In this document: piece after piece, positions 17,004 through 24,819 of the stretch
How the letters are laid out: each line of letters opens with the position of its first letter
Position numbering within the stretch: position 1 is the first letter of the stretch
Source: Candidatus Gagatemarchaeum stordalenia
GTDB lineage: Archaea; Thermoproteota; Nitrososphaeria; Nitrososphaerales; Gagatemarchaeaceae
DNA length: 64,000 nt
NCBI GenBank assembly: GCA_003164815.1
Contig: PLUF01000069.1
Coordinates: 1 to 64,000 of the forward strand
Direction of reading: 5' to 3'
Notes under the pieces: model-generated
The model's input: only the letters and a program-made list of their open reading frames with translations
The model's database searches: none
What the model was told of the DNA's origin: nothing
Translations under genes and position numbers: made by a program

Positions 17004-17399
17004 CTACATCTCTTCGTGGATGCGCTCCGCTTCGACCCTTATCAGCACCCGCGGGTCCTTTGGGGTCCGGTCCTCGTAGGGGTAGGGCTTCCCAAGGTAC
17101 TTCATGCTCATCCTGTCGATGTGCTCCTCCGCCCCCTCCTCCGTGATTTCGATGGCCTTTCCACGTATCGAGACGTTCGAGTACGGGTTGCCCTGGTCGA
17201 AGACGGTGATCGCGACCCGCTGGTCTCTCCTGAGGTTCTTGGTGCGCTGCCTGCTTCTGGTCGTGTTGAGTATGATGGTGTCCCCTTCACGGTCTATCCA
17301 GAGAGGTGCCACCTGAGGTGAGCCGTCCTGCATCAGCGTCGTCACGCTCCCGAAGTTCTTCCCGTCGATGAGCTCCTTCGCCTTGGTAGACAATCTCAT
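17004..17399 (-). CDS. PPOX-class F420/FMN-dependent oxidoreductase
   Basis: A 131-residue split-barrel protein of the pyridoxamine-phosphate-oxidase fold: FGSVTTLMQDGSPQVAPLWI, then DTIILNTTRSRQRTKNLRR, which in this family binds the flavin-like cofactor phosphate. It is like the small F420-dependent enzymes of archaea and actinobacteria that reduce quinones or other substrates, and it has a paralogue at 43473. The length is typical. It stands alone, and its 3' end abuts the HerA tail repeat. Confidence 0.75.
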   Translation of the reverse strand: MRLSTKAKELIDGKNFGSVTTLMQDGSPQVAPLWIDREGDTIILNTTRSRQRTKNLRRDQRVAITVFDQGNPYSNVSIRGKAIEITEEGAEEHIDRMSMKYLGKPYPYEDRTPKDPRVLIRVEAERIHEEM

Positions 17400-17569
17400 G
17401 GCGGCCGTGGTTGGGGATGATGAAGCTAAATCAGTTGAATAAGAGAGTTGGAACCCTCTCGCCCCTCTTTACTGGGTGCCCGTGATTGGCTGAACGTGTA
17501 TCTCTTCGCCGTTACCAATCTGACGCGTCGAGAAAGCGACTGCCGCGCGCCCTGAGGAGGCGACAGGCT

Positions 17570-18310
17570 CTATGTTACCTTCGCACCGCAGGACCGACAG
17601 AAGGTAGCTCCTGCGTCAAGCGCGCTGCCGCAGTTACCACAGTAAATCTTCCCACCTGCCTGCGCAGACGACGCTGGAGGGACGGCGGGGGCCGCGGGTA
17701 GCGCCTGGCCGGCCATCGAAGGCGTCTTCTTGCGCCTGCGCCACAGGAAGAGGAGAAGGACGAGGATTATGATCACGACCAGAGCGATGATCCAGTCGTA
17801 GTTGGCGCCCCCGGCCGCGATGGGGTTGCCTGACACGTCATAGGCCTGGGCGAAGAATTCGTTTATGGACACGCCGGCCGCGGTGTTTGTGCACTCGGAG
17901 GGAATGGTGCTGGCCACGCTATCGGAGCCATACGTCGCGCCGCCCTGGGTGTCAGTGCAGCTTGCGAGGACCACGCCGCCAGAGGTGGAGGTCTCCGTGA
18001 TGGTGCCCGTTGGGGGCGTGCTGCCCGTGCAGGGGATGGCGCCGATTCCCGGTCCCCAGATCCAGGTCGCTCCTGCCCCGGACCCGCCGAAGGACCCGCA
18101 GTCGTTGGTGTTGGTCCAGGTGGTGTTCACGTTGTTGAAGGTGTAGCCGCTGGACGTCAGATACTCGATGACCGACGTATACTGGGTTGACGAAGCGTTC
18201 CCGGCGTCCTGGGCGTGCGCCGCGTGCGCGGAGAGTGCAAGCACGAGAATGCTGAGAGCGACAACGAGAGATAGCGGACTAAGGGCCGGCTGACCTGCGA
18301 CTGTTCTCAC
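17570..18310 (-). CDS. Secreted-anchored protein with cytosolic zinc ribbon
   Basis: This 246-residue protein has a signal peptide (LSLVVALSILVLALSAHAAHA), an extracellular domain (about 35-165) with four cysteines likely in two disulfides, one membrane span (WIIALVVIIILVLLLFLW), a basic stop-transfer RRRKK, a Pro/Ala linker and a C-terminal double CxxC ribbon (CGNCGSALDAGATFCRSCG). The layout suggests a sensor or scaffold that links an outside domain to an inside zinc ribbon. Similar ribbons end or begin membrane proteins at 21173 (detached), 45957 and 56871. Function unknown. Confidence 0.75.
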   Translation of the reverse strand: MRTVAGQPALSPLSLVVALSILVLALSAHAAHAQDAGNASSTQYTSVIEYLTSSGYTFNNVNTTWTNTNDCGSFGGSGAGATWIWGPGIGAIPCTGSTPPTGTITETSTSGGVVLASCTDTQGGATYGSDSVASTIPSECTNTAAGVSINEFFAQAYDVSGNPIAAGGANYDWIIALVVIIILVLLLFLWRRRKKTPSMAGQALPAAPAVPPASSAQAGGKIYCGNCGSALDAGATFCRSCGAKVT

Positions 18311-18407
18311 GGATGGCGGTCCTTCTACAGGGTGACTAAATAAAGTGCCTATGATCGGTGTGACTACCTGCCGGCCGATACCGTCTGGGCGCGCCGTCGG
18401 TGTCTGT

Positions 18408-19562
18408 TCAGCGCTGTGAGCGAAGGGCTTCCCGAAGATAGTCTATCGACCGCACGAATGCCTCATCCGAGACGGGTATCTTGTGCCTGCCCTCCTTCGT
18501 GGTGTGCATGCGCCCCAGCCGCTCCGGGAGGCTCATCCTCAATGAGGACGAGGTCGTCTTCTTGTCTGCGAGGGCGAACCTCAACAGCCTCTTCTTGTTG
18601 CTCAGGACCGGTCGCAGGCCCGTGACCCCGGCACCCTTCCAGATCCTCAGGAGGAGCTCGGTCTGCTTCTCGTAGTCCGCCTCCCGGAAGACGCCCATCT
18701 GGGAGGCGATCCAGCCCTCCGCCAGCATCCCCAGGATCACGCAGGCGCCGTGGCTCAGCCTGTAGCCCGAGGAGCTCTCTAGGGCGTGGCCGACGGTATG
18801 CCCGTAGTTCAGGATGGCCCTGAGGTCGAGCTCCCTCTCGTCCCGGGAGACCACGCCGGCCTTGACCCTGCAGGCACCCACGATGAGCTCGACGGGGATG
18901 CCCGAAGAACCGTCGAACCCCGCTGGGAGCGAGGAGATCCTCTCGAACATCCCCTCGTCGGCGATCACGGCGCACTTCACTATCTCGGCCAGACCGTTGA
19001 TCCACTCCCTGCGAGGGAGGGTCCCGAGGACGGTCGGATCGGTGATGACTGCCAGCGGCTGGTGGAAGGTGCCGAGCTGGTTCTTGCCCCAGGGCGCGTC
19101 GACGCCGGTCTTCCCCCCGATGCTGCTGTCGACCTGGGCGAGCAGGGTCGTTGGTATCTGCACGTAGCCGATGCCCCTCTTGTAGACGGACGCGACGAAC
19201 CCCGCGACGTCGCCGACCACGCCTCCTCCCAGGGCGAGGATCACGCTCCCCCTCTCGGCGCCGAGCGCGCCGAGCCTGGATGCCAGCGCCCAAGCGGTCC
19301 CGACGTTCTTCCGCGCTTCTCCGGCGCGAAACGAGAGCAGCTCCACCCTGCCTCGACGTTGCCCCGAGAGACCATTCCTCAGCCTCCCTCCGTAGAGCCT
19401 GGCCACGTTCGAGTCGGTAACGACGTAGTACGACTCGGCATCCGGGAGCCTCAGGGACCCCGCCCCCAGCTCCTCGAGGACCCCCTCACGGATCAGTACG
19501 TCGTAGCTCCTGTCCCCGACCCCGCGGGACAGGTCGACCCTAACGGTGGCCGTCTTTTCCAT
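18408..19562 (-). CDS. aroB: 3-dehydroquinate synthase
   Basis: AroB converts DAHP to 3-dehydroquinate with catalytic NAD and a divalent metal, the second step of the shikimate pathway. The 384-residue protein shows the NAD-binding GGGVVGDVAGF (112-122), QVDSSIGGKTGVD (143-155) and the metal-binding NYGHTVGHALE (near 260). The start overlaps the end of the DAHP synthase gene by 23 bp, so the two are translated from one mRNA. Many archaea use the alternative ADTH/DHQ route instead; this one has the bacterial-type pair. Length and motifs are complete. Confidence 0.93.
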   Translation of the reverse strand: MEKTATVRVDLSRGVGDRSYDVLIREGVLEELGAGSLRLPDAESYYVVTDSNVARLYGGRLRNGLSGQRRGRVELLSFRAGEARKNVGTAWALASRLGALGAERGSVILALGGGVVGDVAGFVASVYKRGIGYVQIPTTLLAQVDSSIGGKTGVDAPWGKNQLGTFHQPLAVITDPTVLGTLPRREWINGLAEIVKCAVIADEGMFERISSLPAGFDGSSGIPVELIVGACRVKAGVVSRDERELDLRAILNYGHTVGHALESSSGYRLSHGACVILGMLAEGWIASQMGVFREADYEKQTELLLRIWKGAGVTGLRPVLSNKKRLLRFALADKKTTSSSLRMSLPERLGRMHTTKEGRHKIPVSDEAFVRSIDYLREALRSQR

Positions 19563-20613
19563 CGCCCAGGTCGCTCGAGAAGGGGGTCTCGCTTTCGTCG
19601 ATGGTCTTGTGGAGGAGGTTGCAGGTCCTGATTATCCCTGCGAGCTGAGAGGGGAGAAGCGCCTGCGCGCCGTCGCTCAGGGCCTCTTCCGGCCTGTCGT
19701 GCACCTCGATCATGAGGCCGTGCGCGCCCGCCGCTATCGCGGCCCTGCTCATTGGCGCGATCAGGTCCCTCCTCCCCGTCCCGTGGCTCGGGTCGGCGAT
19801 GACGGGGAACGGCGTCTCCCTCCTGAGGATGGGGACCGCGTTGAGGTCGAGCGTGAACCTAGTCTGGGGCTTGAAGCTGCCGCCCAGTGGCATTATGCCC
19901 CTCTCGCAGAGGAGGAGGTTCTTGTTGTGGTTGGCCACTATCCTCTCAGCGAAGCTCAGGTACTCGTCTATCTGGGCTGCGAAGGACCTCTTGAAGAGGA
20001 TGGGCTTGCCCGTCCTCGCCGTCGCCTCGATGAGGTCCTGGTTGAACATGTTCCTGGCCCCGATCTGGATGATGTCGGCGTGCTTCGCGACGATCTCGAC
20101 CTCGGTCTCACTCCTCACCTCCGTGACCGTCGGGAGGCCGAGGTCCCTGCCCGCAGCCTGCAGGTGCTCAAGACCCTCGTCCCCGAGCCCCTGGAAGGAG
20201 TGGACCGAGGTCCTTGGCTTGTAGGCCCCTCCCCTGAGGACCTGCGCCCCGGCCTCCTTCGCCACTTTCCCGATCCTGTAGAGCTGCTCGTAGCTCTCGA
20301 TCGAGCAGGGTCCGCACATGTACACGGGCGGGCTGTCGCCTCCCATGGAGACGTCCCCGACCTTCACCACGACGTCCTTCGGGATGTAGCTGCGGCTGAC
20401 GAGCCTATAGGGGACCTGGATCCTGATCGCGTCGTAGACGCCCGGCATCAGTTTGACCTGGTCGAAGTCGAGCTTCTTCTCGTCCCCGATGACGCCTATG
20501 ACGGTCTGGAACTCCCCCGAGGAGACGTCGGTCCCGAGACCCAGTGCCTTCACCCTGCGGATGACCTCCTCGAGCTCTCCCTTGGTGGCGCTCGGCTTCA
20601 TCACTATGCTCAT
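19540..20613 (-). CDS. aroF: DAHP synthase, type I beta with N-terminal regulatory domain
   Basis: The enzyme condenses phosphoenolpyruvate and erythrose-4-phosphate to DAHP. From ATG 20613 the 357-residue protein has a ferredoxin-like N-terminal domain (1-90), as in the Thermotoga enzyme where it mediates feedback control by aromatic amino acids, and a catalytic barrel with CGPCSIES (100-107), RGGAYKPRTS (127-136), LLCERG and DPSHGTGRR. The longer frame upstream to 20859 has no family similarity and overlaps vapC debris, so I reject it. It overlaps aroB by 23 bp in an operon. Confidence 0.92.
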   Translation of the reverse strand: MSIVMKPSATKGELEEVIRRVKALGLGTDVSSGEFQTVIGVIGDEKKLDFDQVKLMPGVYDAIRIQVPYRLVSRSYIPKDVVVKVGDVSMGGDSPPVYMCGPCSIESYEQLYRIGKVAKEAGAQVLRGGAYKPRTSVHSFQGLGDEGLEHLQAAGRDLGLPTVTEVRSETEVEIVAKHADIIQIGARNMFNQDLIEATARTGKPILFKRSFAAQIDEYLSFAERIVANHNKNLLLCERGIMPLGGSFKPQTRFTLDLNAVPILRRETPFPVIADPSHGTGRRDLIAPMSRAAIAAGAHGLMIEVHDRPEEALSDGAQALLPSQLAGIIRTCNLLHKTIDESETPFSSDLGDGKDGHR

Positions 20614-20702
20614 GAGTTTCCCTCCAGAGTATCCTCTTGGGGTGTCATGAAGTTTCTCTCCCTGCGACGCGGTGTTCGGCGGTCGGAAGTCGCAGGCTCC
20701 GC

Positions 20703-20891
20703 TCACCGCTGCAGCATGATGGCGTCGTGCAAATCTTTGAAGTGCAGGTCGGCGGTCACGACCTTCGCCGCGACGTCGCCCTGTACCGCGAAGATGTCGT
20801 CGAGGCCGCTGTCGTAGTTCGAAAAGAAGAGGTGTCTCTCGGTGTTGGCGTCGACCCACCCGACCTCAAAGGAGTCCACGGTGGTCTCCAC
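20703..20891 (-). pseudogene. vapC with internal deletion
   Basis: The C-terminus KVVTADLHFKDLHDAIML is almost the same as RVVTGDLHFKDLPDAIML of the intact vapC at 23326, and the DNA matches too (ATCTTTGAAGTGCAGGTC in both). The N-terminus TTVDSFEVGWVDANTER corresponds to YVIDSFAWVEYFRGTEA. About 60 residues of the middle, including the helix with the catalytic Glu, are gone. No antitoxin remains beside it. It is a decayed toxin gene just upstream of the aroF start. Confidence 0.65.
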
Positions 20892-21141
20892 GAAGACGAG
20901 ATGACGATTCCCTTCGCAGCCATGTGGGGCTCGGATTTGTAGGATTAGGACGCGCGGGGTTCTTCATGCGTGGGACGTCCGTCAAGTACTCGCTCCGGGA
21001 GGCCACGCTGCCCTGAGGAACCCGCGTGACTCTTCATCTCGAAAAAGCACCATGAAGGCGTCTGCAGTAGTTCACCGAGAGGCCCGACACGCATGAAGGG
21101 GATGGGATTTCGTATAGATTATGGAATCATCTCGGAAATCC

Positions 21142-21149
21142 GCTAAATA
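21142..21149 (+). promoter_or_regulatory. TATA box of FG-GAP surface protein gene
   Basis: CTAAATAG lies 24-31 bases before ATG 21173, which decides for that start rather than ATG 21152, which would lie only 3-10 bases after the box. Confidence 0.55.
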
Positions 21150-21172
21150 GAATGCAGCCGGTACCACGTGAG

Positions 21173-22984
21173 ATGGCGAAGCACCCGAGCGCTTTCTTCC
21201 GAACCGGGTCACACTCGGTTGGGAGGTTGACGAAGGGACGATGCCGCTCGAGACTGGGTAACAGGCGTGCGACAGGGAGGGTGGGGATTGTGACCGCGGT
21301 CATCGCTCTTTTGTTTGTTGCAGTCGTCATCGCGAATGTCGCGGGGGTCTTCGCGCTCCCGAGCACCTCTGGCACTTTCAGCGCAGCCTTCAGCGCCACG
21401 ACCCTTCAGAGCACCACAGCCACCATCACGCCAGCGTCGACGACTTCCACTTCGACTGCCTCCACGACCTCGACTTCCTCCTCCGTAACAATCGTGGGCC
21501 AGAAAACCGCCACCTCCACCGCCTCCACCGCGACGACTCAGTTCCCCTCGATTCAGCTCACCAGTCCAGGGACGGGTTCCCCGAGCGGGAGCACCACCGC
21601 GGGGCTGTTCGGGGAGTCGCTGGCCGTCGGCGGGCTCTTTCTTGTGGTCGGTGCTCCCAACGAGACCTCGAGCAGCCTAGCAGCGGCTGGGAATATCTAC
21701 GTCTACAACTGGTCCAGCGGGACACTTCTCAGGGCCCTGACGAGTCCGGCTCCCCAGGAGCTTGGGTCCTTCGGCTGGTCTGTAGCGGTGAGTGGGAACC
21801 TGGCGATAGTGGGCGCCCCAGGTGAGAACGCGAGCGGGAAACTGGCGGCTGGGCATGTCTACGCCTACAGTTTGACCACAGGGAAGCTGGTGTACACCCT
21901 TTCGAGCCCGAACGCCCAGTCCGTGGGAGAGTTCGGTGGTGTGCTTGCGACAAGTGGATCTCTGCTCGTAGTCGGGGCGGTAAATGAGAACACAACCGTC
22001 GGGTTCGCCGGGCGTGCATACGTCTACAATGCCACGACAGGCTCACTCATCGGATCGCTCAAGTCCCCCAACCCGGATTTCGAGGGGGAGTTCGGCTCGA
22101 CCGTCTACGCGACGCCTAGCTACGTGATTATTGGTGCCCAGAATGAGACCGCGGATGGCCACTTGGGGGCGGGAAACGTCTACGTCTTCAGCGCCTCGAA
22201 CCTTGCGCTGGTCAAGACGCTCACCAGCCCCAACGCGCAACTGAACGGTGAGTTCGGATTCTCCTTGGCAGGCACTGGTTCCGTGCTGGTCGTAGGAGCG
22301 CCGTTCGAGGCTGTGGCCGGCGAACCGGAGATAGGGAACGCGTACGTCTACAATACCGCATCCTGGACACTCCTCATGACATTCAGCGGGTCCACGGCCA
22401 CGCAGGCATACCCACCCAACTTCGGCTTCACCGTCGCGGCTGGGAATGGCCTAATCGCCGCCGGGGCGCCATACAACGGCACCGCAATCACTTCTAGCAC
22501 AATTACCGGTGGAGCCGTCTACATCTACAACGCCACAACTTTCGGGCTGATTACGGGCATAACGGCCCCGAGCGTGTTGAACGGATACTATAGTTCCGAG
22601 TTCGGCTCTGCGATTGCAATCGGCTCCGGGACCCTCATCGTGGGAGATCCAGTAGCCGTTGAGCTGATATCAGCTTCACCGGGCTACGCCTTTCCGGGTG
22701 ACGCGTTCATCTTTAGTGTCGGCCCCACTACCAATTCGGCCACGAGCTCCAGCTCGGCCACGAACTCCGTTTCCTCTTCGACCACAGGATCCGCGACGAG
22801 TTCATCTTCGTCCACGACGACCACCGCATCTCAATCCTCCTCCACGGGAGGCGGGCCTCCCTACCTCGTTTACGTAGCTACGGGGGCCGCTATCGGCGCT
22901 GTGATCATTGTCGCGTTAGTCATGGCGACAAGGGGGAGGGGCGGTCCTAGGGGTCGGGGACAAGAACCAGCGGCAGCGGCGTGA
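21173..22984 (+). CDS. Surface FG-GAP beta-propeller protein
   Basis: From ATG 21173 about 603 residues: a short basic cytosolic end, a membrane segment (VGIVTAVIALLFVAVVIANV), a Ser/Thr-rich linker, then about seven FG-GAP-like blades (FGWSVAVSGNLAIVGAPGEN; FGFSLAGTGSVLVVGAPFE), a second Ser/Thr stalk and a C-terminal membrane span (VYVATGAAIGAVIIVALVMA) with a basic tail. FG-GAP propellers resemble integrin heads and mediate binding at the surface. The frame ends in a TGA; the same frame goes on for 29 codons encoding a zinc ribbon that belonged to this protein (see 22985). Confidence 0.8.
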   Translation: MAKHPSAFFRTGSHSVGRLTKGRCRSRLGNRRATGRVGIVTAVIALLFVAVVIANVAGVFALPSTSGTFSAAFSATTLQSTTATITPASTTSTSTASTTSTSSSVTIVGQKTATSTASTATTQFPSIQLTSPGTGSPSGSTTAGLFGESLAVGGLFLVVGAPNETSSSLAAAGNIYVYNWSSGTLLRALTSPAPQELGSFGWSVAVSGNLAIVGAPGENASGKLAAGHVYAYSLTTGKLVYTLSSPNAQSVGEFGGVLATSGSLLVVGAVNENTTVGFAGRAYVYNATTGSLIGSLKSPNPDFEGEFGSTVYATPSYVIIGAQNETADGHLGAGNVYVFSASNLALVKTLTSPNAQLNGEFGFSLAGTGSVLVVGAPFEAVAGEPEIGNAYVYNTASWTLLMTFSGSTATQAYPPNFGFTVAAGNGLIAAGAPYNGTAITSSTITGGAVYIYNATTFGLITGITAPSVLNGYYSSEFGSAIAIGSGTLIVGDPVAVELISASPGYAFPGDAFIFSVGPTTNSATSSSSATNSVSSSTTGSATSSSSSTTTTASQSSSTGGGPPYLVYVATGAAIGAVIIVALVMATRGRGGPRGRGQEPAAAA

Positions 22985-23071
22985 CCTCCGTCTGAGCTCT
23001 GCGCCAACTGCGGCAACCCGATCGCGCCGACCGCAGGGTTCTGTCCCAACTGCGGCGCTGCTGTGAGATAG
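22985..23071 (+). pseudogene. In-frame zinc ribbon cut off by a TGA
   Basis: In the same frame as the upstream surface protein, directly after its TGA, the codons read PPSELCANCGNPIAPTAGFC then PNCGAAVR and TAG. This is a complete double CxxC ribbon like the one ending the 17570 gene (CGNCG...CRSCG). One base change in the TGA would restore the typical architecture of outside domain, membrane span and cytosolic ribbon. Recent nonsense mutation, readthrough or a sequencing error are the options. Confidence 0.6.
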
Positions 23072-23103
23072 ACAGGGGAATGTGTTGAACCCGGAATCCG
23101 ACT

Positions 23104-23270
23104 GTGAAGATCGGTAAGGTCATGGTGCGCGTCTCGACACCTGAGTCGGTCCCTACGACCAAGGTGAACTTCTCTCAGTAGGCTCTTCGAGACTCATGAC
23201 TTCTCCCCCCTAGGTATACAATCGAGCTGAGTGCACAGCCGCAACCCGCTACGTGGTCGCCTCCTGGTTC
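23104..23270 (+). repeat. Dispersed repeat: HerA 3' tail, copy 3
   Basis: The codons from 23104 give VKIGKVMVRVSTPESVPTTK, the C-terminus of the HerA pseudogene (LKIGEVMVRVSTPDHVETTK), then a stop at 23179. The next 65 bases match the repeat at 16808 (TAGGCTCTTCGAGAC, CAATCGAGC, GCCGCAACC). Copies 2 and 3 therefore come from one longer duplicated unit. The 3' end of vapC follows 55 bp further on. Confidence 0.7.
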
Positions 23271-23325
23271 CCGATGATCAATTGAGCCGCTGGGTACGGA
23301 AGGCATGCCGAAGCTCCGCTTGCCG

Positions 23326-23712
23326 CTACAGCATGATTGCATCAGGCAGATCTTTGAAGTGCAGGTCCCCGGTCACGACCCTGGCCGACACAGTCCTCGC
23401 GGTCGCTAGGATTATCGAGTCCACCATCCCCCAGCCCTTGACCGTCTTCTTGCGAGCATGGTTCAGCTCGCCGGCCAGGAGGGCGATCTCCCTGTCGACC
23501 GGGGTGACCAGGGTGCGACCCGCGATGAACGCGACATCACCGTCTGAGGAAGCCCAGTCCGCCCTGAGGTACTTTTCCTTCAGTTCGGCGAGGGTCAGTG
23601 TTGAGGTCGCGGCGTGGTCGCTCTCGATGTACCGACGAACCTTCCTGCCTGCTTCTGTCCCCCTGAAGTACTCTACCCAGGCGAAGGAATCTATCACGTA
23701 TTCATAACTCAT
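23326..23712 (-). CDS. vapC: VapC-type PIN toxin
   Basis: A 128-residue PIN ribonuclease with D8 (YVIDSFAW), E43 (LAELKEKYL), D98 (GWGMVDSIILA) and D116 (VVTGDLHF). Its start overlaps the end of the antitoxin gene by 11 bp, so the two are translationally coupled. The C-terminal 20 residues are nearly identical in the vapC remnant at 20703. It looks intact. Confidence 0.87.
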   Translation of the reverse strand: MSYEYVIDSFAWVEYFRGTEAGRKVRRYIESDHAATSTLTLAELKEKYLRADWASSDGDVAFIAGRTLVTPVDREIALLAGELNHARKKTVKGWGMVDSIILATARTVSARVVTGDLHFKDLPDAIML

Positions 23713-23905
23713 GACGCGGTTCCTCCTGCCGCACGAAAGGCTTCAGCTCAGGGTGAGCTCCAAACATCGACTCGGGGATGTTCTCTGCCTTGCTGATGAG
23801 ACGTCTGACCGTCTCGTCCATGCTCTTCGCGCCATACTTCTTCTTGAGTTCCTCCAGCATCTTCGCCGTGTTCCTCTTCAACTCCACCGTGGTCGTGGAC
23901 AACAT
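23702..23905 (-). CDS. vapB: VapB-type antitoxin
   Basis: The 67-residue protein starts TTTVELKRNTAKMLEELKKK, a short strand then helix as in ribbon-helix-helix or related VapB proteins, followed by DETVRRLISKAE and an acidic/Pro-rich toxin-binding tail. Seven bases before the ATG is a perfect 16-bp palindrome that should be its own operator. It overlaps vapC by 11 bp. Confidence 0.78.
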   Translation of the reverse strand: MLSTTTVELKRNTAKMLEELKKKYGAKSMDETVRRLISKAENIPESMFGAHPELKPFVRQEEPRHEL

Positions 23906-23911
23906 TTACCC

Positions 23912-23927
23912 ATAGTCCATGGACTAT
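23912..23927. promoter_or_regulatory. Perfect 16-bp palindrome, vapBC operator
   Basis: ATAGTCCATGGACTAT equals its own complement. It lies between the TATA-like CTTTTAGA (minus strand, about 23934-23941) and the vapB start at 23905, covering the expected transcription start of a leaderless mRNA. Dimeric VapB proteins repress through such palindromes. Confidence 0.7.
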
Positions 23928-24048
23928 AGCGAATCTAAAAGGGTTGTGGCCTCTTCCTCTTTGGACAGGAATCATCGTTGTCGCGGAGGAACCGCCGTCG
24001 GCGGGCGCTTAAATAGTGGGACAGAATGAGGAAACGTGGGACATTCAC

Positions 24049-24294
24049 GTGACCGAATCGACCGTCGTCGTTGACTCCAAGTACAGGGTCGTGCTCGAGA
24101 AGCGAGTACGCACCGCGGCAGGGATTGTCAAGGGCGAGAGACTCGTCGCCGTCCCCTTCGCGGGAGGCGTCATCCTGGCCTCCGCCGCCGGGAAGAGGTT
24201 TGCGGGGAGTCTCAACAGGCTCGGGTTCAGGGAGGAGGACCACGAAGCCGACCGCTTTCTTGCGAAGCTGACGAAGAGCGATGCCAATAGTTGA
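24049..24294 (+). CDS. vapB: Antitoxin of AbrB type
   Basis: The gene starts at GTG 24049 in my reading (an upstream GTG at 24016 lies inside the TATA-like TTAAATAG). The protein of 81 residues has an AbrB-like hairpin: TVVVDSKYRVVLEKRVRTAA then IVKGERLVAVPFAGGVILAS, ending in a charged helical tail. It overlaps the following PIN gene by 14 bp, the usual antitoxin-toxin coupling. It is divergent from the vapBC pair to its left, so two toxin-antitoxin pairs sit back to back. Confidence 0.7.
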   Translation: MTESTVVVDSKYRVVLEKRVRTAAGIVKGERLVAVPFAGGVILASAAGKRFAGSLNRLGFREEDHEADRFLAKLTKSDANS

Positions 24295-24682
24295 CACTGT
24301 GGCGCTGTTCGCCGCCGCCGACCCTTCGGACAGATTCCATGGCAACGCCACGGCCCAACTCAGAAAGCTTGGCGGCAGGCTCCAGCTAGGAACTTTTGCC
24401 CTGATGGAATTCGACGTGGTTCTCCGGAGCCGCGGCTTCTCCGCACGGGCCAGGAGGGAGGAGATGACCCTGCTCGCGCTCGACTTCCCCGGCGCGGTCG
24501 CCTCGGTGCACCCCGTGACCCCGAAGACGCTCTATCTGGCCGCGCTCTACGAAGAGGAGTTCGCCCTCGGCTACTTCGACTCCCTCATCGCGGCCGAAGC
24601 GTCGGAGCACGACGGCACCGTCGTCTCTACGGACAGGGAATTTGACAGGATCCCCGGCCTGCGAAGGGTGTCGCTGGATTAG
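24281..24682 (+). CDS. vapC: VapC-type PIN toxin
   Basis: This 133-residue PIN protein has D5 (MPIVDTVALF), E43 (ALMEFDVVL), D100 (GYFDSLIAAEA) and D118 (VVSTDREFDRI), the complete acidic set. It overlaps its antitoxin gene by 14 bp. It is only distantly similar to the PIN proteins at 16088 and 23326, so it is a separate acquisition rather than a recent duplicate. Confidence 0.83.
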   Translation: MPIVDTVALFAAADPSDRFHGNATAQLRKLGGRLQLGTFALMEFDVVLRSRGFSARARREEMTLLALDFPGAVASVHPVTPKTLYLAALYEEEFALGYFDSLIAAEASEHDGTVVSTDREFDRIPGLRRVSLD

Positions 24683-24819
24683 GATCCTGTGACACCTCGG
24701 ATGATGGCCCCGTCGGATGACTGGGAGGATCGAGGTCTCCAAACGGTTGACAATGATCGCCGAGAGCGAGCCGAGCTTATATCGACCCGCCAGCGCTCGC
24801 TCTCTCCTAGAAGATTGAC

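Noticed and set aside
19546-20817. Plus-strand frame of 423 codons antisense to DAHP synthase
   Set aside because: Shadow frame; the minus strand encodes a clear enzyme.
20614-20859. N-terminal extension of the DAHP synthase frame
   Set aside because: The 82 extra codons resemble no domain and overlap vapC debris; ATG 20613 fits the family.
20892-21141. Gap between vapC debris and the FG-GAP gene
   Set aside because: No frame with coding character; probably decayed antitoxin and spacer DNA.
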